A stretch of 64,000 nucleotides of DNA. Origin: Coprinellus micaceus. Lineage: Eukaryota > Basidiomycota > Agaricomycetes > Agaricales > Psathyrellaceae. A program made the position numbers and the translations under genes. The stretch covers positions 2,852,001-2,916,000 of the forward strand of contig OX596339.1 of assembly GCA_951394405.1 (NCBI GenBank). Direction: 5' to 3'. The notes under the pieces were generated by a model. That model worked only from the letters and a program-made list of their open reading frames with translations. It ran no database searches and was not told where the DNA came from. Below are positions 1 to 12,871 of this stretch, piece by piece (positions within the stretch are counted from its first letter, which is position 1; each line of letters opens with the position of its first letter).

Positions 1-1
1 T

Positions 2-1791
2 GAGCCGTTGAAGTTTGAGCTGCGGCACCTGCACGCGGTGTCGGAGGATGCGCATGTAGTCTTCCACGATGTGAACCGGGGCGACTACCGAGCATGGGCT
101 GCGCAACAGCATTCGATACAAGACCAAGAAGACTTATCAGTCACAACCTCCCCACCCCTATCCTCCGATACCTCTCTATACGCGATACCCACACGACGCC
201 TAACGACCTACCGACCACCCTCATTCGCAGAGTACGAAGCCGCACGCGTCCGTTCCGCCAAGTTCGGAGAAAACGTATGGTTGAACTGGGAGGAAGAGGT
301 GATCCTTGGCCCGGACGTGGAAAAGCGGGAGACGCTTTTGCTGTTAGCCAAGATGGCGAACGACGCGTATGTGGAGCCGAACGACCCTGCGTGGTACGAG
401 TTGCCCGGGGATTGGAATATTGTACGTCTGCTTTACCTACGCGCTCTTACGCGATCCTTCTGGTTGGGTTGTACTAACTCTACGTAAAGACATACCCGTT
501 CGGCTGGGAGCCCGAATCCGACGGCTTCCGCGGACAGGTCTTCGCGACTGAAGATAACTCGACGATCATCGTCTCCATAAAGGGGACGTCCGCAGGGCTA
601 TTTGGCGGAGGAGGGCCGACGGCGAAGAAGGATAAGCTGAACGACAACTTGTTGTTCAGCTGTTGTTGTGCGAGGATCGATTGGAGTTGGACGACTGTAT
701 GCGGGTGCTACAGAGGGGGATCGAAGTGTGACTTAGATTGCTTGGAGAAAGCACTTGTGCACGATTCGCTGTTTTATCCTATTGGGACTGTGAGTGATTC
801 CCCGTACGAGCTTCCGGCTTCTGTGCTAACACGGGAATAGAACTTATACAACAACTTAACCTACATGTAGTACGTGCACCCTCCCACATGATTGTTTCCC
901 TCAGCTGACCCCATCTCCAGCCCAGAATCCACCGTCTGGCTCATCGGCCACTCACTCGGCGGAGCCCTCGCCAGCCTTCTCGGAGCAACGTTCGGAAACC
1001 CCGTCGTCGCGTTTGAATCGCCCGGGGAGAGACTCGCATCAACTCGACTCCACCTTCCCCAACCGGTGCGTACACGATCTTCCTTGTACTCTCAATACAT
1101 TTCGTACTCATAGAAGCTTTCCCGGCCCCGCTCGAACCTCAAACCCATTGTCCGATTCTCCGTACCTTGAATGCGCTTCGAACGCGATCCGAACTTTGAA
1201 CTCGGAATTCTGCAGCCTTCGCTCCATCATGTTACCCATGTATACCATACCGCGGATCCCATTGCTATGGGGACGTGCAACGGCGTTCTCTCGTCCTGTG
1301 CGCTTGGAGGATATGCGCTCGAAACTGGGTGAGTTCTACCGGCTCCGCGCTTCCTGCAATATCAATCCCTCTTCTCTTCCTGTTGGCGCCCACACCGTCC
1401 CATCCATCCCTTGCGTTCAATAACAAATCGAGAACGAACGAACGCTGACACGGGCATTACCTAGGTGCCATCTCGGCAGATCAATAATCTACGATACTGT
1501 TACCCATGCGGGGTGGAGTGTCGACGTCCGAACGCACGGAATCGTGGGGGTGATAGAGAAGATTTTGAAGGACCCGTGGCAGCCGAGTGTGGAAGAGGGG
1601 AGGGAGGTTCCTCAATTCCAGGATGAAGTGAATTGTGTGGTACGTTTCCCGCTTCTGTCTGTGGTGCGCGACACGGAAGTTAACCTGGACCTCGCTTTCT
1701 GTAGGAGTGCTACAGCTGGGAGTTTGGAGACTTCCCCGATCCCAAAGCCAAGTTCAGGCCTCGGCTGAATGGGACGAGTGTAGGTCCTTAG
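2..1791 (+). CDS. ATG15: ATG15 autophagic lipase, 3' part (5' end outside window)
   Basis: This is a class 3 lipase of the Atg15 type, which breaks down autophagic bodies and membranes in the vacuole. The frame is open at the left edge, so the signal anchor and start are missing. Exons can be followed at about 2-421, 490-789, 841-869 and 921-1065, then through about 1330, 1465-1637 and 1705-1791. The nucleophile motif GHSLGG is intact and follows YPESTVWLI. Family landmarks in order are [20 protein letters not shown], a cysteine cluster ([11 protein letters not shown]), [40 protein letters not shown] and the C-terminal CYSWEFGDF. The 29-nt exon at 841-869 is needed to keep the frame. The gene converges on trehalase. 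The family assignment is firm; the exon near 1120-1240 is the least certain part. Confidence 0.9.
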
Positions 1792-2305
1792 CAGGGACAG
1801 TGTTCTTTGGTAGCGGACGATCCACGATTGAGTTTCTTGCGTGAAGCATTGTTGTAGAGATTAGATTCATGTGCATTTGTACCATTCTTGACGAACTATT
1901 GACGAACTATTCACTTGTTACCTTTCGATCATTCCCTCCCTGTCTTGCCCTCTGAACCGGCGGCCACTGGGGACCTGGATAAGAGACACGATTCATTTGA
2001 TTCAACTGTGAACTACCTACGAGTAACTAGTGTGATGGTTTGCTATTTGCTATCTACTATCAATACACATTAGATTGCTATGAAGAAAGGACCTCTACTC
2101 GTAACTGACGTCTACAGAACGGAACATGCTCACAACCTGACATGCAAGAGGACATTAAAGGTATCATGAAAGAGGCTAGGGAATCCATTGACATTGAAGA
2201 GAGTGAAAGTAAATTAGAGATGAGGTGAGATGATGGAAGATACGATGAGTTTATTGGTATGCAAACGTGAACGGGTTCTGTAACGCAAAGCGAAGCTTGA
2301 GCAGC
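1792..2305. other. Convergent intergenic region ATG15 / trehalase
   Basis: These 514 bp lie between the stop codons of two converging genes. The sequence is AT-richer than the flanks and holds the 3' UTRs. I see no gene, repeat or RNA in it. Confidence 0.6.
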
Positions 2306-5025
2306 CTAGAGGTTGAGTGCCTCCATGGCAAGGCTGAGAGGATCGGTGATGACCCCATTCTCCACCGAGTCCTTCAATCCGCTCGTGCTAGCGCTGAAGA
2401 ACACCTCAGGACTCGTGCAAGTCGCAACCGCACGTCTCATATGCGTAGTCAAGAACGACAAGCCGACTTGGTAGGCAGCTAAGATAATGGGAATAAAACG
2501 TTAGTCAGCGAACATGCCAATCGGAAGTGGGGTGGATAAAGGGTTGTGGGGTTGTCGAGAGTAGTATGGGGTAGAAATAATGTGGGGTAGGACCGAGGTA
2601 TAATTCGGAAACGCACCGTTCATCCACCCGAATCCTTCACGGGGAACCATCTTGAAATCGATACCCTGGTTTCCGTACTCCGCGTCGACTAGGTGCGAGA
2701 GCTTGACGGCATCGAACTTCTCGGGCACAACACCGTTGAAGTCGACGAAGGCAGTCGTCATCCTGGTGGGCACCTGTTAGAACCTCAACGATCGAGGAAA
2801 GGGATGCAAGGCTCACATGTAGAGGAATCGGTACGCCAAACGCTGGGCGTCGTCGAGGTATCCGTACCTCTCCAGACCGACCCAAGCCATAATCTGGTGT
2901 GGAGGCCACGCGTATGGGTAATCCCACTGACGGTTAGGCCTATCCAAAGAGATCTTTCCTCTCGACTCTTCCGTTCCCGAGACCAAACCCCCAAGGACTT
3001 CGAACTTATTGATTGAGCGTGTCCTGGAGATCGGCCCACGTCAGTTAATGTACGCAATGGTGCGGAGGAATGAAAAAACATACACAAGCTTGTACGCCTG
3101 CTCCTCGCTCGCACACCCAGCCCACAACGCCCACAGCGCAGTAACCGACTCGTACAAGATCTGGCTCTCCTGGGCGGTGTCATAGTCAAAGTACAAGCTC
3201 TTGCTCTCGTTCCACAGATACTTGTCGATCTGCTGTCTTCTAAAGTCCGCACGCTCAAACCACTCTTCACTCGTCTGGATTCGCGATTTTGAGCTTTCGC
3301 GGTGTGGCCTGCCGTACGTCTCTGGGGTGGGAGGGAAAGGTTGCAAAACAAAGTCTTCCTCGAGCTCGAGGTGGTCATCGAACACCTCGCGAATGGCCGT
3401 CCCAATATCGACTTCATACTTGTACAACAGCGCCTGCAGATCGATAGTCGCCAAGTTCGCGCAACGTTTCTCGAATCGGTACGTCGTATCGTGTCCAGAC
3501 TCACGAACAGCGCGATCGTGGAGGAAGTACTCGTCAAGGTCCGGCTCCTTCAGGATGCCGTCATTATACTTCTCGCTGAACTCCAACACCGAGAGGCCGT
3601 GCTTCTCCGCGTAAGGTTCGAGGATATGGGTGAAGTGGGTGGCCTCCGTCTCCGGGGGGATACCCAGACCCTCGCATCGGAATCTCGACAGTCCAGTCTT
3701 GGGATCCATACGCGGTTCCGCAACCCACACGGTATGGTATTCTTTGATAGCAGCCTGAATAGCGCGCTTGAGCCAGGCCTTATTGGCTTCATGTTCCGAG
3801 CGGTCGAGTTGGTTGTAGATCTGGAGTGCCATATCCGTCAGGAACGGGGGCTGCGAGCGGCAGAGGTAATAGCTTCGGCTGCCGTTGAGGATCTTGTTGT
3901 AGTGGGTGATCTCAAAGACGAAGTGGTCGACCATGCCCTTGGCCATCTGCACCTGACCATCAACAAGGAGACCAAGAGAGATGAAGTAGGAGTCCCAGTT
4001 GTAGAGCTAAACGCAATCGGGTCAACAACGGAATGCATACGAGATGTAATGTGACCAAGTACCTCATTGAAACGAGCGCCCGGGACAATGAACGGAATAC
4101 CCTTCAGGGTCTTTCCACCTTTGCCATCATCCACCTCGTTCATCGCAAGGGCTAAAAGCCCGGGCTTCCCGTTGAGGCTCTTCACAAACTCGGGGTCGTC
4201 AGGCTTAGGAGGCAGTACAACAACATCCAGGTTCATATGCGGCTTCTCCTTCGCCACTTTGCGGTAGTATTCCGCCATTGCGGGTTCCCCGTGTGGGACG
4301 TAGACACGGGGCTGGATCTTTCCTGTCCTATTCTTGGGGTCGGCTGTGATGATCTCGAGACCGTCGCCATCGATGCGGCGAGTGAGCGAGCCCCAGAATG
4401 AGTTCTTGATCATACGAGATAGACGGTCGACGGGGTTCTCAGTGAGTCGGGATTCATCGAGGATGATACGCTTCCTGTTGTGATCACGGGCAAGAGCGAG
4501 TTCTTGCAGAAGGTTGGACAGCATGTAAGTTCCCTACAATGTGCTGTCAGCAATAGACGATGGCAGGGTATCAATGACAGCGTACACGAATGTCGAACGT
4601 TTTGAAGCCATTGCTGGTCGCGGTACCCAGCGCCATCATCTTGGGACCGGCGTCGGTGACGCTGATTTGGAAGTCACCGTCGGTGTCCTCTTGTTCGAGG
4701 ACAACACGTATTGTCTCCTCGACATCGATGAGGAAGCGTCGGGGGCTGGATACGTGCTTCTCGTCATGGGAGAGCCTCCTCGCTCGCATGTGCCAGTCTT
4801 CTTGGAATGCTGGGGTGCGTCGGGGGTTGGAGCCATAGACTTGGGACTAGGTGACATGGTCACTAACGGATCAGCACGACGACGGGGAGTACATACGTGG
4901 CTGTAGGTACGGGCACGAGAATGGGTCTCGACGCCTCCATAGTAGGCCGCAGCGTCGAGGTGGGGGTGGGTCGAATGGTCGTCGTGGAAGGTGACCGAGG
5001 GTGGGTGGTTCACAGCTGGGGCCAT
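2306..5025 (-). CDS. NTH1: Neutral trehalase
   Basis: Cytosolic alpha,alpha-trehalase hydrolysing trehalose to glucose, glycoside hydrolase family 37. The start is the ATG at 5025 (MAPAVNHPP) and the stop is at 2306, after a C-terminus ending SLAMEALNL. The N-terminal regulatory part has a PKA-type site RARRLS, then [10 protein letters not shown], then an acidic EDTDGDF segment matching the calcium-binding region of fungal neutral trehalases. Both trehalase signatures are present: PGARFNE followed by the exon with LYNWDSYF, and [10 protein letters not shown]. Seven or so short introns interrupt it, and the catalytic part is continuous. The PKA and calcium motifs argue for the stress/nutrient-regulated neutral enzyme and against the secreted acid trehalase. 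The nearest upstream TATA-like sequence on this strand lies near 5212-5220. Confidence 0.93.
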
Positions 5026-8000
5026 GGTGGATGATGAAGGTGGGGGTGGGTCCGTCGATGTGGCAAGAAAGAAAGAAGGAGAAAGGAGTCTAGTGTGGGG
5101 TTCTAGCGCTAAAGAGTTTGAAACTCGGCTACAGTGCCTGGGGAAACAACAGAAGGTCCGAACAAGCTCTCACGGGGCGCGCGCTAAATGCATCACGAAA
5201 ATGGGCTGGCGCTTATAAACCCTTATACGATCTAAAATGTAAATAATTTGTATAAGGTCTCCAAGCATTGTAGTTCCTCATAACTCTTGTTCACCTGATA
5301 TACGTGGTAGGGCTGGTAGGGTTGCCCACTTTGAGACGATATTCTGTATGCGGTTCCCCAAGCATCACGCAATGTGTCGGCTAGTATGTATCAGTAGGAG
5401 GCCAGGACACACCGGATTCTGCATCGAAGCCGCAAGCACAGATTACCGGGATGACGTTCGCAATGTGTGGAGTACCTGTTCGATTTTGCATGAAAAGAGA
5501 CCACCTCTTTTAGTGTTTCACAAGATTCCGAAGCAAACCCGCACCACCTACTGATGTAGGGACGCTGGCACATGGCTTCGTCACTTACCCAGCGTAATAG
5601 CAACCCTCAGCTTGCGCAGAGACCCGTCAGACAAGGAGTGACGCGAATACGAACACATATGGATTCGGTATATCCGCAAAGAGTGCAGCACAATAGGATG
5701 CTTATACCCTAGGCTGCGTCGCTGAAGACTCAGAGCGCATATCCACCACCCGTCCTATCACGCGATCGACACAAAGATTCCGGAATAGGTGGTGACCACC
5801 ATGTCGAATGTTGGAAGAGGAGTGGATGAGAAAACGTCTTGTCCTCCCAATGGTGCCTCTCAGCGTCGGTTTCCCGCCATTGGATCCTCTTCGCTATTGC
5901 TCAGGCAAGTTTTGTTGGGCGAGCACCAGGTGGCGGGCAGGTGTCTGCCTTTGTTGGCGGGTAACATGCACTCCGCAGGCCGTGGAAGAATCCATTCAAA
6001 TTGACCTGCGTCTACCGTCAGAAGGCTGCACGAAATACTCCCAAGCGTACCATCTCGTCGTTGGTGGGTTCAAGTACGGGCGCTTGGACAAACCTAAGCC
6101 AACAAATTTGCCATCAGTACCACCGTGGCGGGGTCCACGAGAACTACAAGATCTACAAAAACTGTAAGGTCTATAATACCTACAAGAGTTGCGGGGTTGA
6201 TAGACTTCACAGATCTTGATAGCGCCGGTTCCCATCCTGGCCCGATGATCCGGCGTTACGGAAACAATCCGAATTCCTGTAATCGCCAGTCTCCCGTAGT
6301 CAGACTGACAATGATGTACGTCGCTCGGTTTCGACGCAATGCAGACTTGGTGTGCCTTGCTTATGTGGCAAAGCCAGTTGGCCCCTTGTTACTGTGTTGG
6401 TCCTTGCGGATTGCACGAAACGTCCTCATTGCTGTCAAATATGTCATAGCCCACACATAGAACACATCACCAGTAGGCTGTGATCACCATACCAGGGAGG
6501 GCATTGGGTCAGCTTAGAAATCGCGTCCCCGAACTCCAACGAAAGATGAAAGGATTGAACACCTAACACAGCGCGCTCGTCCCTACTGTCCCTCTCCCAT
6601 TCAAGATCCTTTCCGCCATCTTCTCCTGGAGGCATCGACCCCATCTTGCCATAGTCCATACCCAACGAGACAAAGCTCATATCCTTCAATAACTCGGGCC
6701 GAGTATCGTTCATGGCGAAGGTATCTCCATGAGGTCTGTAAAGGTGAGGACCGTCCCTAGCGTCGCGTCGAGTGCTGACATCGATCCCCGAGAGAGTCAT
6801 TAGTCGACTGGACTCATAGTATTCGCGACATTCGTGATGCCATTCGCCCTTGTCGCTCTCGCGTTTCGAACGAAAAATATTCTGCTATGCAGACAGGGAC
6901 CCGAACGTCTGTGTACATATACTCACAGGGCCTTGGTGCTGTAATGCGTCTACAGCTGCTCCGCTCGGTAACGACCAAAAATATGAAGCACAGGCTGCAC
7001 AGCGGGTCCACCACACTCTATCGCGGTGGTGGGCGGGACCCCCTCAGCAGCTTGGCCGGGAAACCCAACATCTGCATGCCGGAGAAATCCGGAACTTTCG
7101 GTGTGGAGGAGGGCTGGTGTTGTCCTGGTGGGCCTGATCGTTCTCGAATGTCTCGTGCTGTGTTTCTTGGGCATGGGCCAACCATGCAGAACTAGGTCCA
7201 ACACTATTGAGCGCCCAAGGCTCAAGCCCGTCTCTCCCAAGGCCGCTTCCTAATTGGGACCAAGAGCCTACCTACCGACCGTTGCTGTCGATTTTCTTGA
7301 TGCAGCGTGAACCTGTTTATTAGCCCAGCTCCAGAGCCCTCCAACCTGTTCAGAGGAACATAGCAATGTTGTCATTTAGGTCTGCAAACTAGTACAAGAT
7401 GAGTAGCGTTGGGTATAATAATGAGAACTCTACTACACGTAACGTATCCGCCCCGTACGGGGAACTGGACCAATGAATGAAAACAGCCCGCGAGAAATGA
7501 AATGGAAGGGGGTGGTTCGCAGCGCGGTGGGGAACGGAACGGAGCACGGTGAAGTGAGAGAAAGTCGTCATTTTGCAGAACACGGCCTAGGTAGGGTTCA
7601 TAGGGCCGCGGCAATCCGTGTGATATTCAAATTGACGCTGCATTGTCGACGTTCCGTACGATGATGGTCTTAGCCGCAACTATGATGTCTGACAGTAGGA
7701 CGCCTCATCCACGGAGTCGCTGAGCTCACCACCGCGCTGTACCACGATAATACGCGCCGCGGGCGGCGACGTGGCTAGGCCTGACTGAAGATGGCTGTGG
7801 TCACGACACGGGTCGAGGAATGAATGAAATGTGACCAACAATCGGTGGTGTTCAAGCAGGTGTCCTGGAAATAGGAGAAGCACACAGGGGAGAGGGAACG
7901 AGGCAGAAAACGAGCTCACCTGTTTGGAAGGAGGAAACCTTGCTCGGGAGAACGAGATCCGTATCCTCTAGAAGGAGGGTTAGGATAATTCGTGTCGTCC

Positions 8001-9760
8001 TAAAGGTTGCGTGCGGCCTATGAGAGGATGGTGCTTTCAATCCCATGAATGTGGGCGAAGACTGGTGGAACGGGGGAGAGGGTTAGGTATATGATCTTTG
8101 GAGTTTGTCACGTTTCCCCTGCTTGATATGATACCTCTTCGAGTGGTGTAGGAAAAATCAGCGGTTGAAACCGATACCTCAGGGACGACGCACAACTTAC
8201 GAGTGTCAGAAGACCTTCCCCTCGAGCTAGCTGTAGTGGTTGAGCTTATGACTGAGGATGGCTCGGCCGAGGGCAGGGACGGCGGCGAGGCTGGATCGCA
8301 TGGCGAATCTAAGTCCTTGCCGCAAACATAATCCTGTAACCGTCATTCCGCAGCAATGAGAGGAAGCACTCACACAGGAGAAGGCGCAATCACTGACGTT
8401 TCCCCAGGGCCAACGAGGTGACGAAGGCCACAGGGGCAGGGAGCTGGCGGCAGGGTCACCAAAAAGGGGGACTCGCGGACGTTCGACCCGTGAATTCGGG
8501 ACATTACGCACGACCTGTTTGCAGAGGGGAGCGGCGACGGAGTTCGGGGCATTTCCTAAAAACGAGCGGGGGTGAGCGAGTGGCGAAGAAGATTGAGTCA
8601 GTCCAACGAAGATCGAGCTCGCCTGGGAGAGGGGCGTTTCGAGCAGTTGGGACGGTTGGCAGGGGATCTAGAGGTGACTATCAGCGACGGCGGATACCGA
8701 GAAATAGATAAATAGGGTGTGCATCATACTTAGACGGGAGCCCCCGAATGGGTTGGGTATCGTCCTTATTGAACACCAATTTGAAGGTGTATAGCCCGAT
8801 CTAACGAAGCTGGGAGCCCGTGCCGGTGAGGTGGGCGAGAGCGATGGTGACAACGTTATTCATGGGACCCCCGAAGGGTATGCATTTCGTGAGGGACCTA
8901 AAGAATGTGGTGAGTCAAAGGTTGAAACGTCGAAGTCAGTGGGCTTCGCGCAGGGGCTTCTTGGTCGACACAGTGCTCGGCGCAAACGACAAAGAGTCTC
9001 GGTATGAGGGTTCTCAAGACCGCAGAGTTGAGAACGAGAACGCGTTAGTACGAGGGTTCGTACCGAAGGCATGGCGCAAACGGGACTCACAATGCCCGCC
9101 TCTGCTTGCTGGATACGACCACGGGTTTGCTGCGGATGAGGATTGCTTGCTACACAGAGAAGTTGAGGACTCGAGAACGGTGCAGGGCCTGGTCAGCGTC
9201 AAGGATGCGAGCTGGCACATTTGGAAGGACTCGGAAACGGAAAGGGTGGGAACATCGGTTCACGGCCATCAGGGCGTGACCTCAGAGCCGCAAATCGGTC
9301 CTTTGCGAGATTGGGCTTCAGGCAAGATTGTATCTTATATCTGACACGTCAAATGTGACCAACTTCTGTATCAAGGGTGCGTAAATAAAACTGAGACAAA
9401 AAACTTGAAGCGAATCAATACAGGGGTATGAAGAGGAAACGGGATTCTAAAGTAGAACACGAGGAGCTGTTGCCCAACAAGGGTGCCGAACTTGAAGACA
9501 ATGGAAGGACCTATGCTTCAAGGTTGACCGTTTGGGGGCGAGCTCGCCATGCCAGTAATAATCAGTGGGGCGTAACCGCAAATAAACAGAATAAATCAGA
9601 CTAGAGCAATCAAGGGCGGGGTTGGAACACAACGGGGATAGTAAAGGAGGGGTGTCGTCGAGATAGAAAGCCCATACGAGAGAACGCATTGTGGCGCAGT
9701 ATTAAATTGACGATTCGGTCTGCGATCGGGCATGGGGCAGACGAGGTTTCCTTGGAGGTG
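5026..9760. other. Long stretch without a convincing gene (left part of accessory block)
   Basis: The first 200 bp contain the trehalase promoter. Beyond that, no reading frame could be joined into a recognisable protein. Two frames look somewhat coding and could be exons of unknown genes: 6444-6800 on the minus strand (a hydrophilic stretch with MSFVSLGMDYGKMGSM) and 8820-9344 on the plus strand (174 codons, no homology recognised). Both may be chance. A perfect 8-bp inverted repeat (CCTTATAC / GTATAAGG) lies at 5221-5228 and 5250-5257. One copy of a diverged 57-bp direct repeat lies at 6138-6194. The stretch may be decayed mobile DNA, but I found no terminal repeats or transposase remains that prove it. 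Confidence 0.4.
6138..6194 (+). repeat. Left copy of a diverged 57-bp direct repeat
   Basis: This segment aligns without gaps to 33453-33509 in the same orientation, with 40 of 57 positions identical by hand count. Shared blocks include CGAGAACTA, ACTG and CTATAATA. It is A/T-rich, so part of the match may be composition. It lies near the left side of the block without conserved genes. Confidence 0.45.
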
Positions 9761-11101
9761 TCAGAAAGCATCCTCCCCGATGAACGGATTCGGAAGTGCA
9801 GTTGCTGGATCTAGAAAAGCCGAGTTGATGAGATTCTCAAACTATCTTGATGTTGGGAAAGATGTGCTTACCGTGAAGGTCCTCTAGGTACACGAGGGTG
9901 GACTCAATCACCGCGCGAATTCGGCGTTGCACGCTGCGCTTAACCTCGCTGCGGAGAGTGCTCGCGGCGCGTCCCAGCTGTGCAACACAAGTACCGACAG
10001 AGCGGGCGGAGGTCCTGAGTGCGGCTTTGGCCAGCCTGCTGAAGTGAAGATAGGAACTCGCTGTGCGAGTCCCGGACTTGATGAGGTTGCCCGTTCGAAG
10101 GTAGGTATCCCCAACGCGACCCTTGACAAGGGAAATGCAGGATATCAAAGTGAGGATACGGCCTGGCCATAGTGCGCTAGTCAGCAACGCTGAAAGTTTC
10201 CACGTTTGATAAAAGCAAATACGTACCGGCGATGAGCCAGGCCAGGAGGGTGCCCAAGCCCAGAGTCATAACACCCTTCAAAACGATGCGATGAACAGCC
10301 CAAGAATCAGTCACCTCAACTCGCTCCACCGCAGTGGGCTCACTGGACGGCTCGTTCACAACCAAGGTAAACCGGCGGCGGCGCTTCAACCGCTCGACCC
10401 TGATAAACTGACCGATAGAGTTCCATTGTTCAGCGTCCTCGCTGTAAACAATGAATATCTTGTCTCTACCGACATCCCAATGGTCGATGTGTGCATCCTT
10501 GCCGACGTTTTTTAGAAAAGCGTCAGCATCGTCGCGTGACATCACGAGGAGGGAAGCTAAAGCGCCGAAAGTGTGCTTTGAGTTGCGACCGTGGGCGCTG
10601 AGCCCGCCGGAGTTCCTTGTATTCACAGGGGTGGCGCCTTGGTCCTTGGAGGTTTGGTTGGCGGTGGGTGCCCTCGCTTGGACAGGTTCTGAACCGCTGG
10701 AACATCGAGAAGGTCAGAAGGCACCGACCCTGAGAGGGGAGCCATAGGTATGTGTACTTACCTCGAGTCCGAACGCGAGCGACTTGCAGTGCCGCGGCTG
10801 AAGTCCGAACCAGAACCCGAAGGCTCGTAGTCGGTCGCGTACCATGGGCCGCCTCCCCCCATGAGTTCGAAAGGATTGGGGGCGTTGATAACTAAGGAGA
10901 CCATAATTAGAGTTGATTAAAGGAGCGACGGCGGGGCGGATGCTCACCTTCTTCAGCAGGGGCGGGTTTGCGGCGCTGCTGTTCTTGCTTTTTGGGGCCT
11001 TTCTTTGCGGTCGCCGAATCTGCCCCTCGCCGATTTTCGTTGGCAGAACCAGGGGCAGGCAATCGTGGAGACTTAGCCTTAGCACCAGCAGGCGGCGGCA
11101 T
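9761..11101 (-). CDS. Hypothetical protein with a membrane segment
   Basis: Not recognised. It starts at the ATG at 11101 (MPPPAGAKAKSP) and ends at the TGA at 9761, after DPATALPNPFIGEDAF. Five introns with good GT..AG borders keep one frame, giving about 330 residues. The N-terminus is basic and low in complexity (lysine, proline, glutamine) and is followed by a Ser/Gly/Arg-rich linker (GSGSDFSRGTASRSRSDS). The middle is a compact domain (SKHTFGALASLLVMSRDDAD, IFIVYSEDAEQW, RRRRFTLVVNE). One hydrophobic segment (VMTLGLGTLLAWLIAG) suggests a membrane anchor. The tail is a basic helical region (SEVKRSVQRRIRAVIESTLV). I infer a single-pass membrane protein with unknown role. The exons fit together well, so that it is a real gene is more certain than any function. 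Confidence 0.6.
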
Positions 11102-11675
11102 GGATGTGGATGTTATAGTGAACGAGGTTAGAGACAGGGGGTGGTGAGGATAGGATTGAAAGGAGGATGAAGACCTGGAAAACAGAGTGGACGCTCACAT
11201 AAATAGTAGGGCTCGGGACGCCATCAGGAGATTGTCCGATCGTCGATTGGATCGCTGGACAGAGTTGGGTGGTCTGCGGGGAAAGCCAACCCCGCCGAGC
11301 CCAACCCGAACATGTCAAGGACTTCGTCGAGGAGAAGCCGGCATTCGCGTACTCAGGCTGGCGCTAGATCCAGAATCTCGGAAGCCCTGAGCAAATGCTC
11401 GTGGTGCCGCCCACTGGTGGGACGAGATCGGACAAATTCAGCACCAAATCCAAGGAACTTCGTTCCACCCATCCCGATACTAGTGATGCCTTGCTGGCCA
11501 GGGAGGTTGATCGCCGTTCGCTTCGAGCTGGCAGCCTTGGGGAGCACTAGCCTGCGAGGTTGACGACAGTTGCTAGACTGAGCTCCGGCAGGCTGGGTCA
11601 TGATAATTAAATCATGGAGACCCTGAATGCGAAGGTACAGACTCAGAGCTGCAGCCAGCCCTAGCCCGCAGTCCC
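11102..11675. other. Intergenic region
   Basis: These 574 bp separate two minus-strand gene models. They would hold the promoter of the 11101 gene and the 3' UTR of the next. No further gene, repeat or RNA was seen. Confidence 0.4.
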
Positions 11676-12470
11676 TTAGTGGTTGTAGCCCAAGTTGGTT
11701 GTTGAGTTCCACATCGCCCAACCGCCTCGAGATGATGTAGAGAGCTGTAGAGAGGCGAAGATAGCAAGAACATCTGAAAATCCCACGCCGTCGGGATCAC
11801 AAAATCGAAGTCCGACGCGATGACGACGTCCCGGCACAGCCAGAGTCCGCGTGTTGAATTTGGCGCCCCCGGCGCTTACGGTTATCTCTCTGAAGAGCGG
11901 AAACTGGCGGAAACTCGAACGGGATCTCCACGTCCTCCCATTGAGAACCGTACAACCTCATCTGCCGGTCAGGTTGGAAACAAAAGATGGCGCCGCCCTT
12001 CGCAGGAGCGGAGGGATCCAAGAGGGATCGAGCGTCTCCATTCGAAACCGTGCGGTCAGGGCAATTTGCGACCAAGGTTATATGTCGGGGCTCACTCTCA
12101 GTTGTTGCGCTAGTCTTCACAAACAAATACCCTGAGTCGGTCTGCCCAGCCGTTGCGTCACTGCCTGTCTGCTGATCCCTTGCAGTAACCGTGTCGGTCC
12201 CCAGTTTGTAGACATTGGTTGAGATAAGTTGGCAGCGGTAGACGTGTTATTCATAGTGCTCGAGATGGTAAACGTCGCTAGTCACAACATCTTCACTAAA
12301 AGGATTCGCAGCGATGCACCCTTGGAGCGCGAGGTCAAAAGAGAAGATACATAGGAACAGCCGTCGTGGTAGACATCAGAATCCGGTATCCGCGATCCAG
12401 ACACAGTGGGCTGATTGGGCTCCTGTGGAGAGAGAGGTGGGTGGGGAGGGGAAGCGGTTTGGGCACGCAT
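11676..12470 (-). CDS. Hypothetical protein (tentative three-exon model)
   Basis: Not recognised. A proline-rich N-terminus (MRAQTASPPHPPLSPQEP) starts at 12470 and runs to a donor near 12300. The second exon runs from about 12183 to 11900 and carries TESEPRHITLVANCPDRTVS and FCFQPDRQMRLYGSQWEDVE. A GTAAGC donor and a TTTTCAG acceptor then join to a last exon ending SSRGGWAMWNSTTNLGYNH, stop at 11676. Splice borders are plausible but unsupported by homology. The intron following exon 1 would be about 115 nt, long for this locus. It could instead be two unrelated frames. Confidence 0.35.
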
Positions 12471-12871
12471 TAATGGAGTCGAGCCATCGTCTTAATGGGT
12501 CTGCTTTGTCTGGCACATACGAGTTTCGCGACGGACGCGCGGTAGATTTATTTTAAGCAAGCGGTCCGAGACGGCCCTAAAATTGGATATATCGAGCAAG
12601 AAACTCCCACTGGCCTTTGTTTTACATCGATTGGCTCGAGGCAGATTTCAGCACCGGTTATACCCTCTACTAAAGTAGCGGGAACTTGCCTCTCATCTGC
12701 GATAGTCTCATCATCACCCGGCACGCATATTTGAAGATTAAGTGAATGTATTATAGGTGAGTCAGTTCCTTATCAATAGTTAGAGTAGTCCAAAATTACG
12801 ACGAAGCGAATGTAGGGTAGAATGTACAACAATGGTAAAGACTTGAGTGGGGCTGTGGTCGGATAAACACC
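12471..12871. other. Intergenic region
   Basis: These 401 bp lie between the tentative gene ending at 11676 and the DUF6698-like gene. No reading frame or structure stands out. Confidence 0.4.

Noticed and set aside
3302..4054. 250-codon plus-strand frame inside trehalase
   Set aside because: Antisense shadow of a conserved exon; the minus strand carries the trehalase motifs.
8820..9344. 174-codon plus-strand frame as a gene
   Set aside because: No motif, no splice context and no homology recognised; this length can occur by chance in GC-rich DNA. Mentioned only within the gap entry.
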